Shown piece by piece: positions 42,844 to 51,770 of a DNA stretch of 64,000 nt (position 1 is its first letter; each line of letters starts with the position of its first letter). This DNA is from Rhodanobacter sp. C06 (GTDB taxonomy: Bacteria > Pseudomonadota > Gammaproteobacteria > Xanthomonadales > Rhodanobacteraceae): positions 55,419 to 119,418 of the forward strand of contig NZ_MUNP01000028.1 in NCBI RefSeq assembly GCF_002001105.1. Reading direction: 5' to 3'. Below the pieces are notes generated by a model. That model did not search any database, was not told the origin of the DNA, and was given only the letters and a program-made list of their open reading frames with translations. A program made the translations under genes and the position numbers.

Positions 42844-45800
42844 ATGCCCGCACGCTTCGTCCATACCCACCTGCACAGCGAGTATTCGCTGGTCGATTCG
42901 ACCATCCGCATCAAGGCGCTGGTCGCCGCCTGCGTTCAGGCAGGCATGCCGGCAGTGGCGCTCACCGACGAATGCAACATGTTCGCGCTGGTGAAGTTCT
43001 ACAAGGCCTGCAGCGCGGCGGGCATCAAGCCGATCTGCGGCAGCGACCTGTGGATAGCCGCGCCGGACGATCCGCGCCCGTGGCGACTCACCCTGCTGTG
43101 CCAGCATCGCGAGGGTTACCTCAACCTGTCGCGGCTCGTCTCGCGCGCCTGGCAGGAGGGCCAGCACGGTGGCCGCGCGCTGGTCGAGGCCGGCTGGCTC
43201 AGCGCCGCCGCGACGGATGGCCTGATCGCCCTACTCGGCCGCGAGAGCGAGGTGGCGCGCAGCGCGCTGACGCAAGGCCACGATGCCGCGCTGGCGAAGC
43301 TGCGCCCGCTGGCGAAGCTGTTCCCCGACCGCCTGTATCTCCAGCTCACACGCTGTGGCCGCGAGGGCGAGGAAACCTGGAACCAGGCTGCGCTGGCGCT
43401 GGCCGCCGAACTCGGCTTGCCGGTACTCGCCGGCAACGACGTACGCTTCCTCAAAAGCGATGACTTCGAGGCGCACGAGGCGCGCGTGTGCATCCACCAG
43501 GGCCGCGTGCTGGCCGACCCCAAGCGTCCGCGCGACTACAGCGATCAGCAGTACCTGAAATCCCCGGAGGAAATGGCCGAGCTGTTCACGGACGTCCCCG
43601 AGGCGCTGGAAAACACCGTCGAGCTGGCGAGGCGCTGCAACCTCGAACTGAAGTTCGGCGCCTACTACCTGCCCGATTTCCCCGTACCCGCGGGCTACGA
43701 CCTCGACAGCTACATCCGCGAACTGGCGCGGCAAGGCCTGAAGGAACGCCTCACCGCCGCGCCGCTCGCGCCCGGCCACACGCTGGCCGACTACGAGGCG
43801 CGGCTGGAACGCGAGCTGGACGTCATCATCAAGATGGGCTTCCCCGGCTACTTCCTGATCGTGGCGGACTTCATCAACTGGGGCAAGCAGAACGGCATCC
43901 CGGTCGGCCCGGGCCGCGGTTCGGGCGCCGGCTCGCTGGTGGCGTGGGTGCTGAAGATCACCGACCTCGACCCGCTGCAGTTCAACCTGCTGTTCGAGCG
44001 CTTCCTCAATCCCGAACGCGTGTCGATGCCCGACTTCGACATCGACTTCTGCATGGACCGCCGCGACGAGGTGATCGACTACGTGGCGCGCAAGTACGGC
44101 CGCGACCACGTCAGCCAGATCATCACCTACGGCTCGATGGCGGCGAAGGCGGTGCTGCGCGATTCCGGCCGCGTGCTCGGCATGGGCTACGGCGCGGTGG
44201 ACAAGATCGCCAAGCTGATCCCGCCGCGCCCGCTCGACCTCACGCTGTCCGACGCGCTGGGCCGCAGCGAGAAGTCGCAGAAGGAGAAGGACCGCGTCGT
44301 CAAGGAGTTCTGCGAGCTGTACGCGCAGGACGAGGACGAGGCGCGCCCGCTGATCGACCTCGCGCTGAAGCTGGAAAGCCTCACCCGCAACGTCGGCAAG
44401 CACGCCGGCGGCGTGGTGATCGGCCAGAAGGCGCTCACCGAATACGCGCCGCTGTATTGCGAAGCGGGCGGCGGCGGCGTGGTCACCCAGTACGACAAGG
44501 ACGACGTGGAAGCCGTCGGCCTGGTGAAGTTCGACTTCCTCGGCCTGCGCACGCTCACCATCATCGACTGGGCGGTGAAGGCGATCAACGTGCGCCGCGC
44601 GCAGACGCAACCCCATCCGCCTGTAGGGCACCTTCCCCTGCCCGCAGGGGAAGGGACGTCGCAGCAGCCGGCGGCGGCCTACGATCCGCTGGGCGAAGAA
44701 CCGCTGGACATCGCCAAGTTGCCGCTGGACGACGCCGCCACCTACGCCGAGGTCTTCGCCAAGGCGAAGACGGTTGCCATCTTCCAGTTCGAATCGTCGG
44801 GCATGCAGCGCATGCTGAAGGACGCGAAGCCCGACCGCTTCGACGACCTCATCGCGCTGGGTGCGCTGTACCGCCCCGGCCCGATGGACCTGATCCCCAA
44901 TTTCGTGGCGCGCAAGCACGGCCGCGAGGAAGTGGTGTACCCCGACCCGCGCGTCGAGCCGATCCTGAAAGAGACCTACGGCATCATGGTCTACCAGGAG
45001 CAGGTGATGCAGATGGCGCAGATCGTCGGCGGCTACACGCTCGGCGGCGCCGACCTGCTGCGCCGCGCGATGGGCAAGAAGAAAGTCGAGGAGATGGCGA
45101 AGGAGCGCGCCAAGTTCCGCGAGGGCGCGGCGAAGGACGGCGTCGGCAGCGACAAGGCCGACGAAATCTTCGACGTGATGGAGAAATTCGCCGGCTACGG
45201 CTTCAACAAGTCGCACGCCGCCGCGTATGCACTGGTCTCCTACCAGACCGCCTGGCTGAAGGCGCATTACCCCGCCGAATTCATGGCGGCCACGATCTCG
45301 TCGGACATGGACAACACCGACAAGGCGGTGACCTTCATCGACGAGTCCAAGGCGATCGGCCTCGCCGTGCTGCCGCCGGACGTGAACGCCTCGGATTACA
45401 TGTTCGTGGCGACCAAGTCCAAGGAAATCCGCTACGGCCTGGGCGCGATCAAGGGCGTGGGCCAAGGCGCCTGCGAATCCATCGTCGCGGAACGCCAGCG
45501 CGGCGGCGCGTACAAGGATCTCGCCGACTTCTGCCGGCGCGTCGATCCCACCAAGCTCAACCGGCGCGTGCTGGAGGCCCTGATCCTGTCCGGCGCGCTG
45601 GATGCGCTGGCGCCGAACCGTGCCAGCCTGACGCTGCAACTGCCCGACGCGATCAAGGCCGCCGAGCAGCACCTGCGCGACCGTCAGTCCGGCCAGAACG
45701 ACATGTTCGGCGCCGCGATGGGCGCATCCGCGCCGGTAGTGCAGATCGAGTTGCCCACCGCGCCCGACTGGCCGCTCGAACAAAAGCTGCAGGGCGAGCG

Positions 45801-46476
45801 CGACACGCTGGGCCACTACCTCTCCGGCCATCCCGTCGATCCCTGGCGCGAGGAGCTGGCCCAGCTCGCCACCTGCCCCTTGGGCGAGATCGTCGAGCGT
45901 TATCAGCCGCCACGGCCACGCAAGAACGACGGCGACGACGGCAACCGCTTCCGCCGCGGCCCGGACACGCCGTGGACCGCGGCCGGCATGGTGGTGGCCG
46001 TGCGCAAGCGCGGCGACAGCGACGCCTTCGTGCGGCTGGAGGACGGCACCGGCGCGATCGAGGTGAGCTTCTTCGGCGAGCTGTACCAGCAGGTGGCGCC
46101 GCTGCTGGTGCGCGACGAGTTGCTGATCGTCGAAGGCGGCCTGCGCATCGACGAATTCTCCGGTGGCGGCTTCCAGATTCGCGCACGCAGCGCCACCACT
46201 CTGGCCGATGCCTGCCGGCGCCATGCGCGCCTGCTGCAGGTGAAAGTGAACGGCATCGGCCCGGGCTTCGCGGAACAACTGCGGCAGACCCTGGCCGGCT
46301 TCCGCGGCGGCCGCGCCAGCGTCAGCCTGCACGGCTACCACAACGGCACGGCGCAGGCCGACCTGGAGCTCGGCGAGGAGTGGCGGGTGGAGGCCATTCC
46401 CGACCTGCTGCGCGCGGTGCGGGCGTTGCCGGGGGTGACGGCTGCGCGATTGCGGATGGTGAAGGGCGAGAGCTGA
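42844..46476 (+). CDS. dnaE: DNA polymerase III alpha subunit
   Basis: Replicative polymerase, 1210 residues, longer than E. coli DnaE (1160). PHP domain from FVHTHLHSEYSLVD. The catalytic Asp pair is in MPDFDIDFCMDRRDEV, with GPGRGSGAGSLVAW upstream and the third Asp in the KFDFLGLRTL block. The tandem HhH and OB-fold (AGMVVAVRKRGDSDAFVRLED) follow. Between NVRRAQTQ and EPLDIAKLPLDD lies an extra stretch of about 25 residues, of which 590-605 (PHPPVGHLPLPAGEGT) are encoded by half of an intergenic palindromic repeat. The start at 42844 (MPARFVHTH) is the family norm; the ribosome site is weak. Confidence 0.97.
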   Translation: MPARFVHTHLHSEYSLVDSTIRIKALVAACVQAGMPAVALTDECNMFALVKFYKACSAAGIKPICGSDLWIAAPDDPRPWRLTLLCQHREGYLNLSRLVSRAWQEGQHGGRALVEAGWLSAAATDGLIALLGRESEVARSALTQGHDAALAKLRPLAKLFPDRLYLQLTRCGREGEETWNQAALALAAELGLPVLAGNDVRFLKSDDFEAHEARVCIHQGRVLADPKRPRDYSDQQYLKSPEEMAELFTDVPEALENTVELARRCNLELKFGAYYLPDFPVPAGYDLDSYIRELARQGLKERLTAAPLAPGHTLADYEARLERELDVIIKMGFPGYFLIVADFINWGKQNGIPVGPGRGSGAGSLVAWVLKITDLDPLQFNLLFERFLNPERVSMPDFDIDFCMDRRDEVIDYVARKYGRDHVSQIITYGSMAAKAVLRDSGRVLGMGYGAVDKIAKLIPPRPLDLTLSDALGRSEKSQKEKDRVVKEFCELYAQDEDEARPLIDLALKLESLTRNVGKHAGGVVIGQKALTEYAPLYCEAGGGGVVTQYDKDDVEAVGLVKFDFLGLRTLTIIDWAVKAINVRRAQTQPHPPVGHLPLPAGEGTSQQPAAAYDPLGEEPLDIAKLPLDDAATYAEVFAKAKTVAIFQFESSGMQRMLKDAKPDRFDDLIALGALYRPGPMDLIPNFVARKHGREEVVYPDPRVEPILKETYGIMVYQEQVMQMAQIVGGYTLGGADLLRRAMGKKKVEEMAKERAKFREGAAKDGVGSDKADEIFDVMEKFAGYGFNKSHAAAYALVSYQTAWLKAHYPAEFMAATISSDMDNTDKAVTFIDESKAIGLAVLPPDVNASDYMFVATKSKEIRYGLGAIKGVGQGACESIVAERQRGGAYKDLADFCRRVDPTKLNRRVLEALILSGALDALAPNRASLTLQLPDAIKAAEQHLRDRQSGQNDMFGAAMGASAPVVQIELPTAPDWPLEQKLQGERDTLGHYLSGHPVDPWREELAQLATCPLGEIVERYQPPRPRKNDGDDGNRFRRGPDTPWTAAGMVVAVRKRGDSDAFVRLEDGTGAIEVSFFGELYQQVAPLLVRDELLIVEGGLRIDEFSGGGFQIRARSATTLADACRRHARLLQVKVNGIGPGFAEQLRQTLAGFRGGRASVSLHGYHNGTAQADLELGEEWRVEAIPDLLRAVRALPGVTAARLRMVKGES
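44611..44656 (+). repeat. Right half of the palindromic repeat, inside dnaE
   Basis: CCCCATCCGCC...GGGCACCTTCCCC then GGGGAAGGGA matches the right half of the 29836-29994 repeat (CCCCTCATCCG...GGGCACCTTCTCCCC...GGGGAGAAGG). It keeps the dnaE frame open. This is the only copy within a gene. Confidence 0.7.
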
Positions 46477-46887
46477 GACGCTCGGCCCGGGTTGTTTACT
46501 CGTCATTCCTGCGAGGAGCCTTTCAACAGCCGAAGGCTGGTCAAGCAGGACAAGCGCGGAGCGCGCAGAACGCCCACAAGGCGCCCCCGAAGGGGCGAGC
46601 GCAGCGAGTCATCCAGTGTCTTTGGCTTCCGCTCGCAGACATACGCCAGAGCCAGAGCCTTTATTGATCCCGAAAGCCGCCTTCCTGGCGGTTTTCGGGT
46701 CGGTACAGCCGGCCACAGGCCGACTGCACCTCCGCTGCGCAGGCGCTGAAGCGCCTGGGCACGGGCGGCACATCCATGTGCCGCAACCTCGCTCCGCCCG
46801 GAGTGCCGGGATACCCATACGCCGCCGTTCCCGCCTTTTTCACACGCCCAGTATACTGCCGGGCTTCCGTGCCATGAACCTCGGCGA
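46477..46887. other. 411-bp dnaE-accA gap with hairpins
   Basis: Contains a 13-bp stem CCCGAAAGCCGCC/GGCGGTTTTCGGG (46669-46699, loop TTCCT) without a T-run, smaller GC-rich palindromes (GCGCGGAGCGCGC, CCCCCGAAGGGGG-like) and the putative accA promoter. The GCGCCCCCGAAGGGGCGAGC stretch resembles repeat-type intergenic DNA in Xanthomonadales. No credible gene. Confidence 0.5.
46852..46857 (+). promoter_or_regulatory. -10-like TATACT before accA
   Basis: Lies 30 bp before the accA start at the end of the 411-bp gap; no good -35 at 17 bp. It is the best promoter candidate for accA. Confidence 0.4.
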
Positions 46888-47844
46888 ATGAATCCCAACT
46901 TCCTCGATTTCGAACAACCCATTGCCGAGCTCGAGGCGAAGATCGAGGAGTTGCGCCATACCAGCAACGGCCAGGCGCTGAACATCGACGAGGAAGTCGG
47001 CCGGCTGCGCGAGAAGCTCAAGCTCAAGACCAACGACATCTTCAAGAACCTGAGTTCCTGGCAGATCGCCCAGCTGTCGCGCCACCCGGCGCGGCCGTAC
47101 ACCCTCGATTACATCGGCGTGATGTGCGAGGAATTCCACGAACTGGCCGGCGACCGCATGTACGCCGACGACGGCGCGATCGTGGGCGGCCTGGGCCGCA
47201 TCAACGGCCGCGCGGTGATGATCGTGGGCCACCAGAAGGCGCGCGACACCAAGGGCAAGCTCCGGCGCAACTTCGGCATGCCGCGACCCGAGGGCTACCG
47301 CAAGGCGCTGCGCCTGATGAAGATGGCCGAGCGCTTCGGCCTGCCCGTGCTCACCCTGATCGACACCATGGGCGCCTACCCCGGCATCGGCGCCGAGGAA
47401 CGCGGCCAGAGCGAGGCGATCGCGCGCAACCTGCTGGAAATGGCCGACCTCAAGACGCCGATCATCTGCACCGTGATCGGCGAAGGCGGCTCCGGCGGCG
47501 CGCTGGCGATCGGCGTGGGCGACCGCACCAACATGCTGCAGTACTCGACCTATTCCGTGATCACCCCGGAAGGTTGCGCCACCATCCTGTGGCGCAGCGC
47601 CGAGCGCGCCAAGGACGCCGCCGAGGCACTGGGCCTCACCGCGCCACGCCTGCTGGAACTGGGTCTGATCGACAAGCTGATCCGCGAACCGCTGGGCGGC
47701 GCCCACCGCAACCCGCGCTCGATGGCGATCCGCCTCAAGGCCGTGCTGATGAACCAGCTCGACGAACTGCAGGCGATGCCGACGGCCGACCTGCTGGAAC
47801 AGCGCTACCGCCGCCTGCGCAGCTACGGCGCGTTCCAGGAATAA
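46888..47844 (+). CDS. accA: Acetyl-CoA carboxylase carboxyltransferase subunit alpha
   Basis: 318 residues (E. coli 319). With AccD it transfers carboxyl from biotin to acetyl-CoA, making malonyl-CoA for fatty acids. An N-terminal coiled helix ([19 protein letters not shown]), then the crotonase-fold carboxyltransferase: [57 protein letters not shown] and [14 protein letters not shown]. It follows dnaE as in E. coli, but across a 411-bp gap. Confidence 0.98.
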   Translation: MNPNFLDFEQPIAELEAKIEELRHTSNGQALNIDEEVGRLREKLKLKTNDIFKNLSSWQIAQLSRHPARPYTLDYIGVMCEEFHELAGDRMYADDGAIVGGLGRINGRAVMIVGHQKARDTKGKLRRNFGMPRPEGYRKALRLMKMAERFGLPVLTLIDTMGAYPGIGAEERGQSEAIARNLLEMADLKTPIICTVIGEGGSGGALAIGVGDRTNMLQYSTYSVITPEGCATILWRSAERAKDAAEALGLTAPRLLELGLIDKLIREPLGGAHRNPRSMAIRLKAVLMNQLDELQAMPTADLLEQRYRRLRSYGAFQE

Positions 47845-47903
47845 ACGCCGCCGCGATACGCCCGGCGCTACCATCGACGGCACACAGACTGCCGGGAACC
47901 GCC

Positions 47904-48638
47904 ATGGCCCACGACAAGCTCGCCGTACTGATCGACGCCGACAACGCGCGCCCGGCCATCGTCGAAGGCCTGCTGGCCGAAATCGCCAAATACGGCACCG
48001 CGCACGTCAAGCGCATCTACGGCGACTGGACCAAGCCCGACCTCAACGGCTGGAAGGACGCGCTGCTGCGCCACTCGATCCAGCCGATCCAGCAGTTCCG
48101 CTACACGGTGGGCAAGAACGCCACGGACTCGGCGATGATCATCGACGCGATGGACCTGCTCTACGGCGGACGCTTCGACGGCTTCTGCATCGTCTCCAGC
48201 GACAGCGACTTCACCCGGCTCGCCTCGCGCATACGCGAGTCCGGGCTCACCGTCTATGGTTTTGGCGAACGCAAGACGCCCGAGCCGTTCCGCACCGCCT
48301 GCGACAAGTTCATCTACACCGAAGTGCTGGCAGGCACCGGCGAAAGCGAACCCGAGGCCGCGCCGAAGCCGCGCTCGGCCAAGGAGCTGCGCGGCGACGC
48401 GCGCCTGATGAACCTGCTGCGCGGCGCCATCGAGGCGGCCTCCGACGAGGCCGGCTGGGCCAGCCTCGGCGCGGTCGGCAGCATCGTCAACAAGCAGTCG
48501 CCCGACTTCGATCCGCGCAACTACGGCTATGCCAAGCTCAGCGGCCTGATCAAGGGCATCGGCCTGTTCGAGACCGAGGAGCGCCACATCGGCAACGGCA
48601 AGCACCTCTACGTGCGGCCCCGCAACAGCAAGAAGTGA
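47904..48638 (+). CDS. NYN domain / OST-HTH (LOTUS) protein
   Basis: 244 residues. The N-terminal NYN (PIN-like) nuclease domain has conserved acids in AVLIDADNARP, DSAMIIDAMDLLY and IVSSDSDFTRLA, as in LabA/limkain-b1 proteins. The C-terminal domain (about 165-240: LLRGAIEAASDEAGWASLGAVGS, YGYAKLSGLI, LYVRPR) is an OST-HTH/LOTUS fold that binds RNA. The pairing suggests an RNase or RNA-decay factor in the cytoplasm; no substrate is known. Its TGA overlaps the GTG start of tilS (GTGA). Confidence 0.88.
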   Translation: MAHDKLAVLIDADNARPAIVEGLLAEIAKYGTAHVKRIYGDWTKPDLNGWKDALLRHSIQPIQQFRYTVGKNATDSAMIIDAMDLLYGGRFDGFCIVSSDSDFTRLASRIRESGLTVYGFGERKTPEPFRTACDKFIYTEVLAGTGESEPEAAPKPRSAKELRGDARLMNLLRGAIEAASDEAGWASLGAVGSIVNKQSPDFDPRNYGYAKLSGLIKGIGLFETEERHIGNGKHLYVRPRNSKK

Positions 48639-49939
48639 AGCGCACGCTGCCCGCACACCTCGCCGCCGCGCTGGCGGAAATCCCCGACGCCGTGCTCTGC
48701 GTGGCCTACAGCGGCGGCCCGGATTCCACCGCCCTGCTGCACGCGTTGGCACAACTGCCCGCGGCGCGCGAACGCGGCTTGCGTGCCCTGCACGTCGACC
48801 ACGGCCTGCAAGCGGACAGCGCGGCCTGGGCCGAGCAATGCCGCCGCTTCTGCGCCGGGCTGGAATTGCCGTGCGAAGTGGTGCGCGTGCACGTCGAATC
48901 GCAGCGCGGCGAGGGCGTGGAAGCCGCCGCCCGCCACGCCCGCTACGCAGCCTTCGCCGCGCAGTTGCGCGCCGGCGAGGCCCTGCTGCTGGCTCACCAC
49001 CGCGACGACCAGGCCGAGACCGTGCTGCTGAAGCTGCTGCGCGGCGCAGGTCCGGAAGGACTGGGCGGCATGCGCGAGCGCCGGCCGCTGGGTGCGGGCA
49101 CGCTGTGGCGGCCGCTGCTGCATGACATCACACGCGCACAACTGCACGACTACATCGTCGTGCACGGCCTGGCCTGCATCGACGATCCCTCGAATGCCGA
49201 CACCCGGCTCGCCCGCAACCAGCTGCGCCATGAGATCCTGCCGCGCCTCGCCGCGCAATGGCCGCAGGCGACGGACTCGATCCTGCACAGCGCCGCGCTC
49301 AACCGCGCTGCCGCCGACGCGCTGCGCACGCACTGGCTGGCCGCCTTCGACGCCTTGCACGACGCCGCCAGCAGAAGCCTCGATGCCGCCGGCTGGCTGG
49401 CGCTTGCTCCCGGGCTGCGCGAGCCCCTGCTCGATCACTGGCTGCGTGCGCGCGGACTGCCCGCACCCACCACCGCGCAGCGCGCGCAGATCGAACGCCA
49501 GTGTGCCGCCCGCCCGGGCCAGTCGCCGTGCATCCGCTGGCCCGGTGCGGAACTGCACGTGTGGAAGGGGCGGCTGTGGGCACGCGCGCCGCGGCCCGCC
49601 ATCGATCCTTCCTGGCGAGCGCACTGGCAGGGCGAATCGCTGGTGTTGCCCGATGGCGGCCAGCTGACATTGGACAACGAACATGCCCGCCTGCCCGCGC
49701 CGCTCACCGTGCGCCTGCGCCAGGGTGGTGAACGCATCAGGCCTGCCGGCGACGCGCATACGCGCGAGCTGCGCGACCTGTTCCAGCAGGCCGCGCTGCC
49801 GCCATGGCAACGTCTGGCCTGCCCGCTGCTGTACGAAGACGACACGCTGGTCGCGGTGGCCGACCGCTGGTGCAGCGCACGCGGGCGGCAACTGTTCGCC
49901 GCCGCCGGCAGTCGACCGCGCTGGCAGGCCGGTGCATGA
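48635..49939 (+). CDS. tilS: tRNA(Ile)-lysidine synthase
   Basis: Converts the wobble C of the CAU-anticodon tRNA-Ile to lysidine with ATP, so that it reads AUA. 434 residues. The N-type ATP pyrophosphatase P-loop is AYSGGPDSTALLH (about 24-36); HVDHGLQADSAAWAEQC, AHHRDDQAETVLLKLLRGAG and the tRNA-recognising NADTRLARNQLRHEILPRL follow; the C-terminal domain includes RQGGERIRPAG. The GTG start overlaps the preceding stop by 4 nt, so the pair is translationally coupled. Confidence 0.95.
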   Translation: MKRTLPAHLAAALAEIPDAVLCVAYSGGPDSTALLHALAQLPAARERGLRALHVDHGLQADSAAWAEQCRRFCAGLELPCEVVRVHVESQRGEGVEAAARHARYAAFAAQLRAGEALLLAHHRDDQAETVLLKLLRGAGPEGLGGMRERRPLGAGTLWRPLLHDITRAQLHDYIVVHGLACIDDPSNADTRLARNQLRHEILPRLAAQWPQATDSILHSAALNRAAADALRTHWLAAFDALHDAASRSLDAAGWLALAPGLREPLLDHWLRARGLPAPTTAQRAQIERQCAARPGQSPCIRWPGAELHVWKGRLWARAPRPAIDPSWRAHWQGESLVLPDGGQLTLDNEHARLPAPLTVRLRQGGERIRPAGDAHTRELRDLFQQAALPPWQRLACPLLYEDDTLVAVADRWCSARGRQLFAAAGSRPRWQAGA

Positions 49940-50033
49940 GACTGCCGAAACGCCTGCAAAACCGCACTCCAGGCACCGCAACGGCAAGCTGTCGCATTGA
50001 TTCCCGACCGCCGCTGCGCTAGCGTTGCCGGCC

Positions 50034-50291
50034 ATGGCCAAGACCGTTTCCCCCGCCGCCAAGACCCCGCCCGCCGCCGACTTCGAACACTCGCTGGACG
50101 AGCTCGAACAGCTGGTGGCGAAAATGGAAGGCGGCGAGCTGAGCCTGGACGAATCGCTGGCCTCCTTCGAGCGCGGCATCGGCCTGTACCGCCACTGCCA
50201 GCAGGCGCTGGAACAGGCCGAACTGCGCGTGCGCCTGCTGCTCGACCCCGAAGCCCCCGACAGCGCCGAACCGTTTGAACCCGAACACTGA
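50034..50291 (+). CDS. xseB: Exodeoxyribonuclease VII small subunit
   Basis: 85 residues. Small helical subunit that binds XseA to form ExoVII. The core is [32 protein letters not shown] followed by [16 protein letters not shown], the complete family pattern. The ATG at 50034 is preferred over 50025. It overlaps ispA by 17 nt, the classic xseB-ispA arrangement; dxs, often third, is absent here. Confidence 0.95.
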   Translation: MAKTVSPAAKTPPAADFEHSLDELEQLVAKMEGGELSLDESLASFERGIGLYRHCQQALEQAELRVRLLLDPEAPDSAEPFEPEH

Positions 50292-51171
50292 GCTGGGGCC
50301 CGCACTGCAAGCGTTGATCCAGCGCGCCGAACAGGCGCTGGACGCCTGCCTGCCCAATGCCGAGCAAGCTCCCGTCGAACTGCACCGCGCGATGCGCTAT
50401 GCCGTGCTGGGCGGCGGCAAGCGCCTGCGCCCGCTGCAGGTCTATGCCACTGCCCATGCACTGGGCCATGACGAGGCCGCGCTCGACGCCGCCGCCTGCG
50501 CGGTGGAACTGATCCACGCCTATTCGCTGGTGCACGACGACCTGCCGGCGATGGACGACGACGCGCTGCGCCGCGGCCGCCCCACCTGCCACATCGTGTT
50601 CGGCGAGGCGATGGCAATCCTCGCGGGCGATGCCTTGCAGGCGCTGGCCTTCGAAATCCTTGCCGCACCTGGCGCGGCACCGGACCCGGCCACCGGCATG
50701 CGCATGCTGCACGCGCTGGGCCGCGCCTGCGGCGCCGAAGGCATGGCCGGCGGCCAGGCGCTGGACCTCGCCGCGGTGGGCCGCAAGCTCACCCTGGCCG
50801 AACTCGAACACATGCACGCCTGCAAGACCGGCGCACTGATCCGCGCCTCGGTGCAGTTGGGCGCGCTCGCCGCCGGCGCCGACGAAACCACGCTCGCCGC
50901 GCTGGATCGCTATGCCGCCGCGGTGGGCCTGGCCTTCCAGGTGCGCGACGACATCCTCGATGTTGAAGGCGAGTCCGCGGTGATCGGCAAGACCGCTGGC
51001 AAGGATGCCGCCGCCGACAAGCCCACCTTCCCCTCGATCCTCGGCCTCGACGCCTCGCGCGCGCGGCTGGGCGAACTCACCGCCACCGCACTCGATGCGA
51101 TCGCCCCGCTGGGACCGCGCGGCGAGCTGCTGGCCGAACTGGCCCGTTACGCGGCGCAACGCCACCGCTGA
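50275..51171 (+). CDS. ispA: Farnesyl diphosphate synthase
   Basis: Short-chain trans-prenyltransferase making FPP from IPP and DMAPP; 298 residues. First Asp-rich motif [26 protein letters not shown] upstream, [10 protein letters not shown], and the second Asp-rich motif [12 protein letters not shown]. Ala/Ser residues before the first motif fit C15 specificity. The TTG start at 50275 lies inside xseB; no closer ATG precedes the conserved part. It supplies UppS with its allylic primer. Confidence 0.94.
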   Translation: MNPNTELGPALQALIQRAEQALDACLPNAEQAPVELHRAMRYAVLGGGKRLRPLQVYATAHALGHDEAALDAAACAVELIHAYSLVHDDLPAMDDDALRRGRPTCHIVFGEAMAILAGDALQALAFEILAAPGAAPDPATGMRMLHALGRACGAEGMAGGQALDLAAVGRKLTLAELEHMHACKTGALIRASVQLGALAAGADETTLAALDRYAAAVGLAFQVRDDILDVEGESAVIGKTAGKDAAADKPTFPSILGLDASRARLGELTATALDAIAPLGPRGELLAELARYAAQRHR

Positions 51172-51213
51172 ACAAATCCTCGGAGCCGGCTTTGACATCG
51201 CGTCGGCGATGGC

Positions 51214-51241
51214 GCGACTGGCGACTGGCGACTGGCGACTG
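51214..51241. repeat. Four tandem copies of GCGACTG
   Basis: A 7-bp unit is repeated four times exactly, with a partial fifth (GCGAGGA). It lies between convergent ispA and the DUF4870 gene, outside both. Such heptamers can vary in number by slippage. Confidence 0.7.
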
Positions 51242-51262
51242 GCGAGGACGATGTCGCGAGAG

Positions 51263-51284
51263 GAAAAAGCCCGCACCGCGGGCT
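51263..51284 (-). terminator. Terminator of the DUF4870 gene
   Basis: Minus-strand stem AGCCCGC/GCGGGCT with a 3-nt loop runs into five T, about 25 nt after the stop. Confidence 0.75.
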
Positions 51285-51308
51285 CTTCGTATCGGCGGAA
51301 CCCGTGAT

Positions 51309-51683
51309 TCAGCTCACCAGGCGCAACGCGAATGGGTAACGATAGCTGCCGTCCGAGCTGACCTTGACCGCGGCGACGATGCACAGGATCAGGTTCGCCA
51401 GCCACAGCAGCCAGGCCAGCAGCGCGCCGATCAGGATCACGGCAAGCACGCCGCAGATCACGTAGCCGATCAGCACGCTGATCTGGAAGTTCAGCGCCTC
51501 CTTCGCCTCTTTCACGAGATACGCCTTGTCGGCGCGGTCCTTGTGCATCAGCCACACGATCAGCGGCACGATCACGCTGAGGACGAAGCCCGACAGGTGG
51601 GTGAGCATGGCCAGGTTGCGATCGTCGCTGCTCGCCTCGGTGGTGGTGGGCGGTGGCGGCATCTGGTCCGACGGTGTACTCAT
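51309..51683 (-). CDS. DUF4870 membrane protein
   Basis: 124 residues. A Pro/Thr-rich cytoplasmic start (about 1-20) precedes NLAMLTHLSGFVLSVIVPLIVWLM, the diagnostic opening of DUF4870/Tic20-like proteins, then KEAKEALNFQISVLIGYVI, and two further helices. About four membrane segments. Ends in GSYRYPFALRLV, again typical. Start 51683 has GGAGG about 8 nt upstream. The function of the family is unknown. It is monocistronic, with its own terminator. Confidence 0.9.
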   Translation of the reverse strand: MSTPSDQMPPPPTTTEASSDDRNLAMLTHLSGFVLSVIVPLIVWLMHKDRADKAYLVKEAKEALNFQISVLIGYVICGVLAVILIGALLAWLLWLANLILCIVAAVKVSSDGSYRYPFALRLVS

Positions 51684-51770
51684 GAGCAATCCTCCCCGGT
51701 GAGTGGACCGCGCGCCGCAGGCAGCCGGCTGTGCGGACTGGTCAAACGCCCGCACAGCATGCCGCAGGAA

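Noticed and set aside
44611..44656. dnaE insert as an intein or frameshift
   Set aside because: Far too short for an intein and the frame stays intact; repeat origin explains it.
43231..46667. Frames of more than 1000 codons on both strands across dnaE
   Set aside because: They lie inside or opposite dnaE; composition is Arg/Ala/Gly-rich and no family is recognisable. DnaE motifs fix the true frame.
46669..46699. Terminator of dnaE
   Set aside because: Good 13-bp stem, but no T-run on either strand and it lies 190 nt past the stop; recorded as a hairpin in the gap.
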